NCBI RefSeq assembly: GCF_000513295.1
Contig: NC_023065.1
Span: 1,426,001-1,490,000, forward strand
Reading direction: 5' to 3'
Length of the DNA: 64,000 nt
Origin: Magnetospirillum gryphiswaldense MSR-1 v2
Lineage (GTDB): Bacteria; Pseudomonadota; Alphaproteobacteria; Rhodospirillales; Magnetospirillaceae
Below the pieces are notes generated by a model that was not told the DNA's origin, searched no databases, and worked only from the letters and a program-made list of their open reading frames with translations. The translations under genes were made by a program, and so were the position numbers. Positions 9,453 through 17,626 of the stretch are shown piece after piece (position 1 is the first letter of the stretch; each line of letters opens with the position of its first letter).

Positions 9453-11120
9453 TCAGTGACTGGTGCCGCTGGAATAGTTGATCTTGTTCCAGACGTTGTA
9501 TTTGCCGATGGGTGCGCTCATGGGCAGGCGCTTTTCCTCGGCGAAGGTCTTGGCATCCAGCACCATCACCGCGCCGTCCTTTTCCGACAAGGACAGCAAC
9601 AGCTTCGACCCATCGCGGTTGAACTCCACGTGGCGGGTCAGCTTGCCCGGCGCCGGGCGGATGGTCTTGACGATTTCCAGGGTACGGGTGTCGATGATCT
9701 GCATGGCGTCCTTCTCCTTGCCCATGGAGACATCGACCCAGGCATAGGGGCTGTTCTCGTGCCCACGCATGAAGAAGCCCGGCCCCAAGGTGGGGATGCG
9801 CTTGACCGTTTCCCAGGTCGTCATGTCGATGATGCTGACCATGGCTTCCTTCAGATGCGGCGTCGCCATCAAGTACCGGTCACCCTGCTTGAAGACGATG
9901 CCCGAGCCCAGATGTGGCATGCCGCCCAGATCCAGGTCGGCCACTTTGCGCTTGAGGTCGAGATCGACCACCATGCCCTTCTTGCCATCGCGTGAGGCGC
10001 CCATCACCCGCTCGTAACCGGGATCGAAGAAGAAATCGTCCAGGTAATCGGGGGTGCGGATGCGCAAAGCGCCGAAGCGCCCCTGGGGACCGATTCCCTC
10101 TTCCAGCCCCTTCTCGCGCGAATGGGCCAGACCGTTGATCACCGGGGCAGCATCGTCGGCATAGGGGATTTCCCAAATCTCTTCCAGGTCGCGCAAGGCG
10201 ACGATGAAGGAGTGCCGGGGCGGTGCCGTATAGACCGCCGATACCCGGCTGGTCTTGCCGTCGCCTTCCACCGGGATCACCTGCATCAGCGACAGGTCAC
10301 TTGCGTCCAGCGCCACCAGGGTATGGGGCAGGACATTGCCGACCATGAGGAAACGGCCGTCGTCGGAGACGGCGACATTGCGGGTGTTGATGCCGGCCCG
10401 GATTTCCGCCATCAGCTTGCCGGTCCACATGTCGACCTTGGAAATCCAGCCATCGCGCGAGGCGAAATAGACGAAGCGGCCATCGGGTGAATACTTCGCC
10501 CCACCATGCAGGGCGAAGCGGCTTTGAAAGCGGTACAGCGGCTTCATGTGGTCGCCGTCAACGATGCTGACATGATGGTCGCCGCCCTCGACCACGGTGA
10601 ACAGGTTCAAGGGATCGGCCTTGAACGGCGGCTTGGCCGGCAAATCGGCGGCCTTGGTCACTTCCAGATGCGAGGCCTTGATTTCCTCTGCCCCCCAAAG
10701 CGGCAGCGCCGGCACTGGGGAATAGACCAGCTTGACCAGCGCCTTGATCTGGTCGGCGCTCAGTTGATCCTTGAAGGCGGGCATCTGGGTGGCGTCGCGG
10801 CCCTCGGCCACCACCTTTTCCGCCTCGGCCTGCTTGAGCCGGCCCAGATTTTCCGGCAGCAACGCCGGGCCGATGGCGCCCAGGCGGTCGGCGCCATGGC
10901 AGGCGGCGCAGGTTTCAGTGTAAAGCCGGTTGACGTCGGTAGCCAAGGCGGGGGTGGCCAATAACATCGTCATGCCCGCGAAGGCGGGCATCCAGGAGGG
11001 GCACCACCGGCTTTTCCGCGACTCCTGGATTCCCGCCTGCGCGGGAATGACGGAGAGGGGCGCGGGAATGACGGAGGGGGGCGCGGGAATGACGGACGGG
11101 ATGGGGAAACTTCTCATCAT
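9453..11120 (-). CDS. nirN: NirN, cytochrome c / heme d1-domain protein
   Basis: A 555-residue NirS paralogue: one heme c site (CAACH, residues 71-75) then an eight-bladed d1-type propeller. NirN is the periplasmic dihydro-heme d1 dehydrogenase that completes heme d1 and passes it to NirS. The ATG overlaps the nirJ stop (ATGA). The signal-peptide region is abnormal: residues about 9-51 come from a 21-bp tandem repeat and an 85-bp palindromic element inserted in frame. The remaining SRKSRWCPSWMPAFAGMTML followed by LATPALA still looks like a charged n-region, hydrophobic core and AxA cleavage site, so export may survive. This is the last gene of the nir operon. Confidence 0.93.
   Translation of the reverse strand: MMRSFPIPSVIPAPPSVIPAPLSVIPAQAGIQESRKSRWCPSWMPAFAGMTMLLATPALATDVNRLYTETCAACHGADRLGAIGPALLPENLGRLKQAEAEKVVAEGRDATQMPAFKDQLSADQIKALVKLVYSPVPALPLWGAEEIKASHLEVTKAADLPAKPPFKADPLNLFTVVEGGDHHVSIVDGDHMKPLYRFQSRFALHGGAKYSPDGRFVYFASRDGWISKVDMWTGKLMAEIRAGINTRNVAVSDDGRFLMVGNVLPHTLVALDASDLSLMQVIPVEGDGKTSRVSAVYTAPPRHSFIVALRDLEEIWEIPYADDAAPVINGLAHSREKGLEEGIGPQGRFGALRIRTPDYLDDFFFDPGYERVMGASRDGKKGMVVDLDLKRKVADLDLGGMPHLGSGIVFKQGDRYLMATPHLKEAMVSIIDMTTWETVKRIPTLGPGFFMRGHENSPYAWVDVSMGKEKDAMQIIDTRTLEIVKTIRPAPGKLTRHVEFNRDGSKLLLSLSEKDGAVMVLDAKTFAEEKRLPMSAPIGKYNVWNKINYSSGTSH
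10968..11052. repeat. 85-bp palindromic repeat, copy 1 (inside nirN)
   Basis: The ends are CGTCAT and ATGACG. Each end carries a small hairpin (CCCGC-gaag-GCGGG on the left, CCCGC-ctgc-GCGGG on the right), with inner CCAGGAG and CTCCTGG arms around a TTTTCCGCG-containing centre. The other two copies have the same 85-bp length. This one lies within the coding sequence of nirN, near its 5' end. Confidence 0.93.
11041..11103. repeat. 21-bp tandem repeat (3 units) adjoining the palindromic element
   Basis: The unit GCGGGAATGACGGAG plus a G-rich tail starts at 11041, 11062 and 11083. It is a reiteration of the right end of the 85-bp element. Because 21 is a multiple of three, it adds seven-residue repeats (SVIPAPP, SVIPAPL, SVIPAQA) to NirN without breaking the frame. 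Confidence 0.9.
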
Positions 11121-12244
11121 GCGATTTCCTCATCGGTGAGATAGCAGCCAGGGTCTTCGCCCCAGACGTCGCCGCCGGCGCGGTCGGCGCGCACACGGCT
11201 GTTGCCATTGCAGATGGACAGATGACGGCAGCGGCCACAGCGCCCGCCGACGGCGCGGGGATGAGGACGCAACCCCGTCAACAACGGGTTGTCATTGGCC
11301 GCCCACAGGGTCGAGAACGGGGTCTTGCGCACATTGCCCAGGCGGTGATGCCACCACATGGTGTCGGGATGGACCCAGCCCAGATTGTCGATATTGGCGA
11401 CATTGACACCGGCGGCATTGCCGCCCCATTGCCTGAGCTTGGCCGCCAGATGCTCCGCCCGCTCCGGCCAGCGCGCCCGCGCCCAGGCCAGGAAGAACGG
11501 GCCGTCGGCATCGTTGTTGCCGGTGACACATTCAACCGATGGATTAACAAGGGCGAAATCAAACAATGATTCCATCGCCTTGCGCGTCATGGTGAAAGCA
11601 GCGTCATCCGCCCGGTTGACATTGCCGCGCCCGGCGTAATTGAGGTGGGAGAAGTAGAATTTCCCCACCCCCTCATCCGCCGTCAACCTGAGGATGTCAG
11701 CGAAATGGTGGGCATTTTCGGCGGTCATGGTGAAGCGTAAACCGACCTTGACGCCACGGTCACGGCACAGACGCAACCCATGCAGGGCGCTGGCATAGGC
11801 GCCGTCGCGGCCACGGAAGGCATCGTTGACGCCGCCGATACCGTCGAGCGAAACACCGACATAATCGAAGCCGGCGGCAGCGATGCGATCGGCCAGTTCT
11901 TCGGTGATCAGGGTGCCGTTGCTGGACAGCGACACCGAGGGGAAGCGCAATTCCTTGGCCCGGGCGGCGATCCGGAAGATATCGGGGCGCAGCAGCGGCT
12001 CGCCGCCCGACAGGATCAGGGCCGGCACCTTGAAGGCGCGCAGATCGTCCATCACCGCCGAGACTTCGGCGAAATCCAGCTCGCCGGCGAAATCCTTGTC
12101 GGCTGAGGTGGAATAGCAATGCTTGCACAACAGATTGCAGCGGCGGATCAGGTTCCAGATCACCACCGGTCCCGGCGGGTTGCGCCGGGGCGCCACCGGA
12201 CTAGGGGTGTCGATCTCGCGCAGGAACTGGGTCAGACGGAACAT
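11117..12244 (-). CDS. nirJ: NirJ, radical SAM enzyme of heme d1 synthesis
   Basis: A 375-residue radical SAM protein. The SAM-cluster cysteines are C36, C40 and C43 (RRCNLLCKHCYS), and GGEPLLRPD follows. A C-terminal cysteine cluster (GGRCGRCRHLSICNGN...GCYL) fits the SPASM-like auxiliary site of NirJ. NirJ removes the two propionates from 12,18-didecarboxysiroheme during heme d1 formation. It is between nirH and nirN; its TGA overlaps the nirN ATG. Confidence 0.95.
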   Translation of the reverse strand: MFRLTQFLREIDTPSPVAPRRNPPGPVVIWNLIRRCNLLCKHCYSTSADKDFAGELDFAEVSAVMDDLRAFKVPALILSGGEPLLRPDIFRIAARAKELRFPSVSLSSNGTLITEELADRIAAAGFDYVGVSLDGIGGVNDAFRGRDGAYASALHGLRLCRDRGVKVGLRFTMTAENAHHFADILRLTADEGVGKFYFSHLNYAGRGNVNRADDAAFTMTRKAMESLFDFALVNPSVECVTGNNDADGPFFLAWARARWPERAEHLAAKLRQWGGNAAGVNVANIDNLGWVHPDTMWWHHRLGNVRKTPFSTLWAANDNPLLTGLRPHPRAVGGRCGRCRHLSICNGNSRVRADRAGGDVWGEDPGCYLTDEEIA

Positions 12245-12254
12245 GATCCCCCCT

Positions 12255-12740
12255 TCAACCGGTCAGCCGCAGGCCGGTCTTTTTCAGGATGCGGGTGGAA
12301 TAAAGAACCCGGTGGCCCCGGTTCATGTCGCCCAGGGCCAGGGCGATACGCTCGACCAGCACCTGCGCCGCGCCTTCATCGCGGGCATGGACCATGGCGA
12401 ACAGATTGTAGGGCCAGTGCGGCAACAGGCGCGGGCGCTGATAGCAATGACTGACGAAGCCAAGGGCAGTCATCGCCGCCCCCGCCGCCGCCACGTCGTC
12501 ATCGGCCACGTCCCACACGCTCATGCCGTTCCAGCGATACCCCAAGGCGTAATGATTGGGCACCACGCCGATGCGGCGGATGCTGCCGGCCTCGACCATC
12601 GACTGCATGCGCGCCCTGACCTCGGCCCCGGTGATGCCCACCAGCTCGCCCACCGCGTCATAGGGCCGGGCCACCAGCGGCAGGCCGTCCTGAGTGGCGA
12701 CGATAATGGCGCGATCGATGGAATCCAGCTGCTGGGTCAT
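12255..12740 (-). CDS. nirH: NirH, siroheme decarboxylase subunit
   Basis: A 161-residue Lrp/AsnC-like protein starting MTQQLDSIDRAIIVATQDGLPL. The winged-helix part is followed by a ligand-domain with NHYALGYRWNGMSVWDV and RPRLLPHWPYNLFAMVH, the signature of the NirD/L/G/H family that decarboxylates siroheme at C12 and C18. Its ATG overlaps the nirG stop (ATGA). The D/L/G/H names follow position and pairwise style; the PHWPYNLF-type sequence is shared with nirL here. Confidence 0.88.
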   Translation of the reverse strand: MTQQLDSIDRAIIVATQDGLPLVARPYDAVGELVGITGAEVRARMQSMVEAGSIRRIGVVPNHYALGYRWNGMSVWDVADDDVAAAGAAMTALGFVSHCYQRPRLLPHWPYNLFAMVHARDEGAAQVLVERIALALGDMNRGHRVLYSTRILKKTGLRLTG

Positions 12741-13183
12741 GCCTCGAACTTCAGGCCGATATGGAACTCGGTGAGCTTGGGCATATCGTGCACCGGCAAG
12801 CCGGTCACGGCCTGGACTTCGGTCAAGACCCGCTCCACCCGCGCGCGGCTGTCGGCGGCGATCACGAACCACATGTTGAAATGATGGTCGCGCTGGTAAT
12901 TATGCGCCACTTCAGGAAAGGCATTGACCTCTGCCGCCACCTGATCGAACCGATCTTCCGGCACCGCCATGGCCACCAGGGTATTATGGCCGCCGAAACG
13001 GTCGGCGTTGTAAAGCGGGCCGAAGCGCGACAGCACGCCTGATTGCCGCAAGGCGCCAATGCGGGCGATCAACTCGTCCTCGCTCAGGCCCAGGGCGTTG
13101 CCCGCCTCGGCGAACGGGGTTTCACTGATGGGAAAGTCGCCTTGCAGGGCGTTGATGATGGCGCGGTCGGTGTCGTCCATCAT
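12737..13183 (-). CDS. nirG: NirG, siroheme decarboxylase subunit
   Basis: A 148-residue AsnC-like protein starting MMDDTDRAIINALQGDFPIS. It has the NADRFGGHNTLVAMAVPEDRFDQVAAEVNAFPEVAHNYQR motif with a histidine-bearing HNYQREH/HHFNMWFV stretch of the NirD/NirG type. Two ATGs overlap the nirL stop; I use the first. It lies third of four consecutive homologous genes. Confidence 0.87.
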   Translation of the reverse strand: MMDDTDRAIINALQGDFPISETPFAEAGNALGLSEDELIARIGALRQSGVLSRFGPLYNADRFGGHNTLVAMAVPEDRFDQVAAEVNAFPEVAHNYQRDHHFNMWFVIAADSRARVERVLTEVQAVTGLPVHDMPKLTEFHIGLKFEA

Positions 13184-13677
13184 TCCGCCGCCTGCTTGGG
13201 CTGGCCATAGCGGGCGCCGCATTGCTTGAAGCGGCGCAGGGAAAACAATGGCTGGTGCGGCAGATGCCCCACCCCTTCGCGCCCGGCCATCAAGACGATG
13301 GCCGCTTCCACCGCTGGCCTGTCCTTGCCGTGGATCATGGTGAACAGATTATAGGGCCAGTCGGGCAACCGGCGCGGACGGCGATAGCACAATGTCACTT
13401 CCGGGCAGCGGCCCAGCCTTTGGCCGATCTCGGCGACCTGATCGTCGGGGACGTCCCACACCACCATGGCATTGGCGCGATAGCCCAATTCATGGTGACG
13501 GACGATGATGCCGAAGCGGCGGATCACCCCCGATTGGCGCAAACGGGTCAGGCGGTCGATGATTTCACCCTCATCCATGCCGATGCCCGCCCCCAAGGCT
13601 GCATAGGGATGACGGCACAGCGGCAGCCCATCGCCCAGGGCCGCCAGCACATCCAGGTCGCGCGCGGTCACGTCCAT
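13180..13677 (-). CDS. nirL: NirL, siroheme decarboxylase subunit
   Basis: A 165-residue protein starting MDVTARDLDVLAALGDGLPL. RRFGIIVRHHELGYRANAMVVWDV and RPRRLPDWPYNLFTMIHG match the NirL/NirH half of the siroheme decarboxylase pairs. It overlaps the end of nirD by ten bases. The frame is open upstream inside nirD but without family similarity. Confidence 0.88.
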   Translation of the reverse strand: MDVTARDLDVLAALGDGLPLCRHPYAALGAGIGMDEGEIIDRLTRLRQSGVIRRFGIIVRHHELGYRANAMVVWDVPDDQVAEIGQRLGRCPEVTLCYRRPRRLPDWPYNLFTMIHGKDRPAVEAAIVLMAGREGVGHLPHQPLFSLRRFKQCGARYGQPKQAAE

Positions 13678-14117
13678 TGCAATCCGAACCCCAGATCGAT
13701 GTGAAAATCCTGCTGCATGGGCAGGTCGAGAACCTCGAGCCCGGTGCGGCGCGAGATGTCGTCCAGCACCGTGGCCACTGCCTCGCGATTGGCGGCGGCG
13801 ACCACGAACCACAGGTTCAGGCGGTGCTCGCGCTGGTAATTGTGGTTGACCTCCGCATAGCCGGAGACCAGCGCCGCCACCCGCTCCAGCCATACCGGCG
13901 GCACCGCCATGGCCGCCAGGGTCGAGGCCCCAGCGGTGCCCGGCTTGACCACGGCGCCGACCCGGCTGACCGCGCCGCCCTGGCGCAGGTGTTGCAGCCG
14001 GGCGATCACCTCGTCGGCGGAAATGCCCAGATGGGCGCCGATCTCATGGAACGGATCGGGGGACAGCGGCAGATCGTGCTGATATTCGTCCAACAAGCGG
14101 CGGTCGATGGCATCCAT
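13668..14117 (-). CDS. nirD: NirD, siroheme decarboxylase subunit
   Basis: A 149-residue AsnC-like protein starting MDAIDRRLLDEYQHDLPLSP. AMAVPPVWLERVAALVSGYAEVNHNYQREHRLNLWFVVAA is the NirD/NirG signature, including the HNYQREH histidines. It forms siroheme decarboxylase with the nirL product. Its ATG is one base after the nirF stop. Confidence 0.88.
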   Translation of the reverse strand: MDAIDRRLLDEYQHDLPLSPDPFHEIGAHLGISADEVIARLQHLRQGGAVSRVGAVVKPGTAGASTLAAMAVPPVWLERVAALVSGYAEVNHNYQREHRLNLWFVVAAANREAVATVLDDISRRTGLEVLDLPMQQDFHIDLGFGLQWT

Positions 14118-14118
14118 G

Positions 14119-15282
14119 TCACAACCCCATGCGATGGGCGCGGGCGGTGAAGAAAATCCCCGACGGCTTCATCGCCGGCAATTCCGCCACCTTGCTGATG
14201 CTGGCCGTATCCCAGACGCTGACCTGATCGGAATCGCGCGCCGACAGCCATACCCGTTCACCGCGCGGCGTGAATTCCATGTGCAGGATGCCCTGGCCCG
14301 GCTCGATGGTTTTGAGCACGCTCAGGGAGGGAACGTCGATCACCTGCACCTTGCCGTTATCGGGCAGGGCGAAATTGACCCACAGCCGCCGCCCGCCCGG
14401 TTGCAGCATGGCGAAGACCGGCTGACCGGCGACGGGGATGCGGCCCACCTCGCGCCACGTGGTCATGTCGACCACCAGCACCTCGTGCCGCCCGATGGCC
14501 GGCAGAAAGGCCAGATTGCCCGACGCAGCCCAGCCTTCCAGATGCGGCATCTTGTAGACCGGCAAAGCCTCTTGCCCACGCCCGTAATGGTCGAGGATGC
14601 GGCGCACGCCCTTGTCCGGATTCCACAGATCGAGCATGGCGATGCCGTCCTCGCCGAACAGGCCGGCGAGATAATAGCGGCCATCCTCGGTGATCAGGGC
14701 GTCATAGGGCTGCTTGCCGATATGGGCGAATTTGCGCACGGACGGCTTGGTCCGGTCCTTGATGTCCAAGAGCCATATCTCGCCGGCTTCGTAGAGGGAA
14801 AAGGCGAAGACGTTACCGGGCGCGTCTTCCAGCCCCACCACCTTCGAGGCGGTGCCGTCGGCGCCCAGGGCCGGGATGTCGGCCACCAGTTCCAACGTAG
14901 CGGTATCGAACACCTTGACGCCGCCGGGGGTGTAATTGGCCACCGCCACCAGCGTACCATCCTGGGAAATGGCGCCGCCGATGGAATTGCCCGCTTGCAC
15001 CACCCGCTTGACGATGCGAGCTTGCAGCATGTCCACCTTGGTCAAGCCGCCGTCGCGGCCGAAGACGAAGGCGAAGCGTTCATCGCGGGAAAACACCAGG
15101 GACGCATGGGACAGGTCGCCCAGGCCGGAAATTTCCGCCAGCCGGGTGGAATGGGTGCTTTCCACCATTTGCAGGCGGCCATCGGCGCGTTCCACCACCA
15201 GCCCCAGATCACCGGTGGCGCGCGGGTTGGGGGCACAGGCGGCCAAGCCCAGCATCAGACCGGCGCACAGCAAGCGTTTCAT
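14119..15282 (-). CDS. nirF: NirF, periplasmic heme d1 biosynthesis lipoprotein
   Basis: A 387-residue protein starting MKRLLCAGLMLGLAACAPNP: a lipoprotein signal with lipobox LAAC. The rest is a d1-type beta-propeller without a heme c motif, as in NirF, which works at a late step of heme d1 formation. The ATG overlaps the nirC stop (ATGA). It resembles the propellers of NirS and NirN in this window. Confidence 0.93.
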   Translation of the reverse strand: MKRLLCAGLMLGLAACAPNPRATGDLGLVVERADGRLQMVESTHSTRLAEISGLGDLSHASLVFSRDERFAFVFGRDGGLTKVDMLQARIVKRVVQAGNSIGGAISQDGTLVAVANYTPGGVKVFDTATLELVADIPALGADGTASKVVGLEDAPGNVFAFSLYEAGEIWLLDIKDRTKPSVRKFAHIGKQPYDALITEDGRYYLAGLFGEDGIAMLDLWNPDKGVRRILDHYGRGQEALPVYKMPHLEGWAASGNLAFLPAIGRHEVLVVDMTTWREVGRIPVAGQPVFAMLQPGGRRLWVNFALPDNGKVQVIDVPSLSVLKTIEPGQGILHMEFTPRGERVWLSARDSDQVSVWDTASISKVAELPAMKPSGIFFTARAHRMGL

Positions 15283-15593
15283 GGGTTTTCCCCCTTCAAG
15301 CGGCGGACCAGCCAACGGGCGTCGGCCTCGGACAGGATCAGTTTCCACGGCGGCATGGGGGTGCCGGGACGGCCATCGAGGATAGTGGCGGCCAGGGCCT
15401 CGTCGCCCAGGTCCCGCATCAGTTCCGGCAACAGGGGCGAGCCCAGGCCGCCTTTCATGGTCATGCCGTGGCACGAGCCGCAATCCTGGGCCAGCAGATT
15501 GCCCAATTGCTTTTGCCGCTCGGGGCTGGGCTCCGCCGCCCCCACCGGGGCAGCGGCCAGCACCAGCAAAACGGGCAGCGCTAGGCTTTTCAT
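15279..15593 (-). CDS. nirC: NirC, small periplasmic cytochrome c
   Basis: A 104-residue protein with signal peptide MKSLALPVLLVLAAAPVGAA, one heme motif (CGSCHG) and the distal methionine in GTPMPPWKLILSE. NirC donates or accepts electrons in the nir pathway, probably for NirN or NirS. It overlaps nirE upstream and nirF downstream through ATGA junctions. Confidence 0.9.
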   Translation of the reverse strand: MKSLALPVLLVLAAAPVGAAEPSPERQKQLGNLLAQDCGSCHGMTMKGGLGSPLLPELMRDLGDEALAATILDGRPGTPMPPWKLILSEADARWLVRRLKGENP

Positions 15594-16351
15594 TGCGCCG
15601 CCTCGCGCCCGATCACATCCATATGCGGCACCAGGGCGTGATCGACGACGCGACCGATGATCAGCAGCGCCGGCGGCTTGGGTTGCCAGCGGGCCATGTC
15701 GGCGGCCAGACGGTCGAGACGGGAAAAGAAGGTGCGCTGATCGGGCGTGGTGCCGCGCTCGATGATAGCGACGGGCGTCTCGCCGGGAAGCCCCGCGCCC
15801 CGGAGACCCCCGGCGAGACGCTCCGCGCTTGCCACCCCCATATACACCACCAGGGTGCAGGTGGGGTCGGCCAGCCGGTGCCAATCGAAATCAAGCTCGC
15901 GGTCGTCCTGGCGATGCCCGGTCAACAGACGCAGGCCTTGGGCGACGCCGCGATGGGTCAGCGGAATGCCGGCGGATGCGGCGCAGCCGGCGGCGGCGGT
16001 GATACCGGGCACCACCTCGAAGGCGATGCCCGCTTCGGCCAGGGCCTCGGCCTCTTCACCGCCGCGACCGAAGATATAGGGATCGCCGCCCTTGAGGCGC
16101 ACTACCCGATGCCCGGCCTGGCCCAGGCGGACCAGGATGGCGTTGATTTCCTCCTGCGGCACCGAATGGCGCCCGGTTTCCTTGCCCACATCGATGCGCA
16201 GGCAAGCGGGCGGCAGCAGGTCAAGCACGGCATCGGCGACCAGACGGTCGAACACCGCCACATCGGCGGCGGCGATCAGGCGCGCCGCCTTCAGGGTCAG
16301 CAATTCCGGGTCGCCGGGGCCGGCGCCCACCAGATAGATTTTGCCTGTCAT
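15590..16351 (-). CDS. nirE: NirE/CobA-type uroporphyrinogen-III C-methyltransferase
   Basis: A 253-residue SAM-dependent methyltransferase: GKIYLVGAGPGDPELLTLKA at the N-terminus and RLKGGDPYIFGRGGEEAEAL in the middle are SUMT signatures. It makes precorrin-2, the start of the siroheme branch that leads to heme d1. GGGGGAG lies ahead of the ATG at 16351. Since it is inside the nir operon, nirE is preferred to cobA or cysG. Confidence 0.92.
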   Translation of the reverse strand: MTGKIYLVGAGPGDPELLTLKAARLIAAADVAVFDRLVADAVLDLLPPACLRIDVGKETGRHSVPQEEINAILVRLGQAGHRVVRLKGGDPYIFGRGGEEAEALAEAGIAFEVVPGITAAAGCAASAGIPLTHRGVAQGLRLLTGHRQDDRELDFDWHRLADPTCTLVVYMGVASAERLAGGLRGAGLPGETPVAIIERGTTPDQRTFFSRLDRLAADMARWQPKPPALLIIGRVVDHALVPHMDVIGREAAQ

Positions 16352-16400
16352 GACCTGCTCCCCCGTTCGGAAAACGACCGTCATTTCCGCCTTGAAAGGT

Positions 16401-16557
16401 GTGAGTTTATTGACGCCTCCGCTTCTCATTTCGTTCCCCCCGCCCCACCGTCACCCCCGCGAAGGCGGGGGTCCAGGAGTCGCGGAACAGGTGGTGGTGC
16501 ACCCCCTGGATTCCCGCCTGCGCGGGAATGACGACAAAAGAGAACGGATAAACTCAC
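16401..16557. repeat. 10-bp inverted repeat flanking palindromic element copy 2
   Basis: GTGAGTTTAT at 16401-16410 is matched exactly by ATAAACTCAC at 16548-16557. Between them lies the complete 85-bp element. The 244-base gap between nirE and the upstream cytochrome gene holds this structure plus a further element fragment (GGCGGGCATGACGG) near 16568. Confidence 0.75.
16449..16533. repeat. 85-bp palindromic repeat, copy 2
   Basis: Same ends, hairpins and 85-bp length as the copy in nirN, with a CCCCCGC-gaag-GCGGGGG left hairpin. It lies in the intergenic gap of the nir operon, between the cytochrome c gene and nirE, where it could fold in the transcript and affect relative expression. Confidence 0.92.
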
Positions 16558-16595
16558 CCCCCCCCAAGGCGGGCATGACGGAATGTGCTTTCACC

Positions 16596-17621
16596 TCACT
16601 GCTTGACCGCCTTGATTTCGGCCTCGGCCCCCAGGCCCAGGCGCATGTCGACGGACACATGGTGGAAGCGGCCATTGGTGAAGTCGTCATGCACGGCGAA
16701 GCCGACCGTATAGGCCTTGCCGTCTTCCAGGGCGACGTCGCCGGGCTGGCCCGATTTCAGCTTGCGGGTCATGGTGACCACCCACTGATCGCCTTCCTTC
16801 TTGCCGGCGAAGCTGGCGCCGGCATTTTCCTTGAGCACGCGTTCGGCCAGGACGTATCCGTCCTCGGAAACGCCGCCCTTGCCGCTTTTGAAGCGGGCGA
16901 GGTCAAGGAAGGTGCCGTCCTTGAGCAGGGCGTCCAACTCGGCCTGGGGCTTGACCTTGTCCCAGCCGCCGCGCGGTTCGTCCTTCAACGAAATGGCGGT
17001 GCGGCTTTCCGGCAGGTACTTGGTGACGTAACCGTGCGACGTGTCGATGCCCTTGGCCGCGCCCAGCGCGTCCTTCTTCGGCGCCGACGGCATGTCGCGG
17101 GCGTCGTTGTGGCAACTGGACCAGCAGCCCGATTGCGCCGCCTTGTCGACCTTGCCGCCGTCGAACATCATGGCCAGCTTGATCTCGTTGTCGGCATCCA
17201 TCTTGCCGCCAGCCGCGAACGGTACCGCGTTGTGCGGCCCGGCGGGGAAGGAAAAGCGCATGTAAAGCGTATCGGCATCATAGGCCGCCTTGATGGAAAG
17301 CGGCACCGAGGCGCGCTTGCCGGGGATGGGGGTGGCCTCGGCCTTTTGCCCGCTCACCATCTTCTTGCCCATGTCCGCCGTTTCTTCCGAATGGCAGCCG
17401 GCGCAATTGTCGCCCTTTTTCAGGAACGAACGGGCGCCGCCATGGTCGGTACCGGTCTGGATCCATTCATACGAGGTCTGGCCGGGATAGAACAAAACCG
17501 TCTTGGCCTCGGGCACCTTGGCCCAGTCGATCGTCTTGCCGGCGGCCAGTGCAGACCCCGCCCCCAGGGTCAGGGCACAAGCGGCCACACTCAGAGTCTT
17601 CAGCGCGCTCCGATACATCAT
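16596..17621 (-). CDS. Cytochrome c-552-like protein with ethylbenzene-dehydrogenase-type heme domain
   Basis: A 341-residue exported protein (signal MMYRSALKTLSVAACALTLG...ALA). It has a heme c motif NCAGCHSEE near residue 75 and a second, unusual CWSSCHND (Cys-x3-Cys-His) near residue 170. The long beta-rich part (LYMRFSFPAG, DGKAYTVGFAVHDDFTNGRFHHVS) resembles the heme-binding domain of cytochrome c-552/DMSO-reductase-type subunits. It starts five bases after nirT and probably receives electrons from it, in the place of the NirB-type cytochrome of other nir clusters. That role is inferred from position. Confidence 0.85.
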   Translation of the reverse strand: MMYRSALKTLSVAACALTLGAGSALAAGKTIDWAKVPEAKTVLFYPGQTSYEWIQTGTDHGGARSFLKKGDNCAGCHSEETADMGKKMVSGQKAEATPIPGKRASVPLSIKAAYDADTLYMRFSFPAGPHNAVPFAAGGKMDADNEIKLAMMFDGGKVDKAAQSGCWSSCHNDARDMPSAPKKDALGAAKGIDTSHGYVTKYLPESRTAISLKDEPRGGWDKVKPQAELDALLKDGTFLDLARFKSGKGGVSEDGYVLAERVLKENAGASFAGKKEGDQWVVTMTRKLKSGQPGDVALEDGKAYTVGFAVHDDFTNGRFHHVSVDMRLGLGAEAEIKAVKQ

Positions 17622-17626
17622 CGTCC

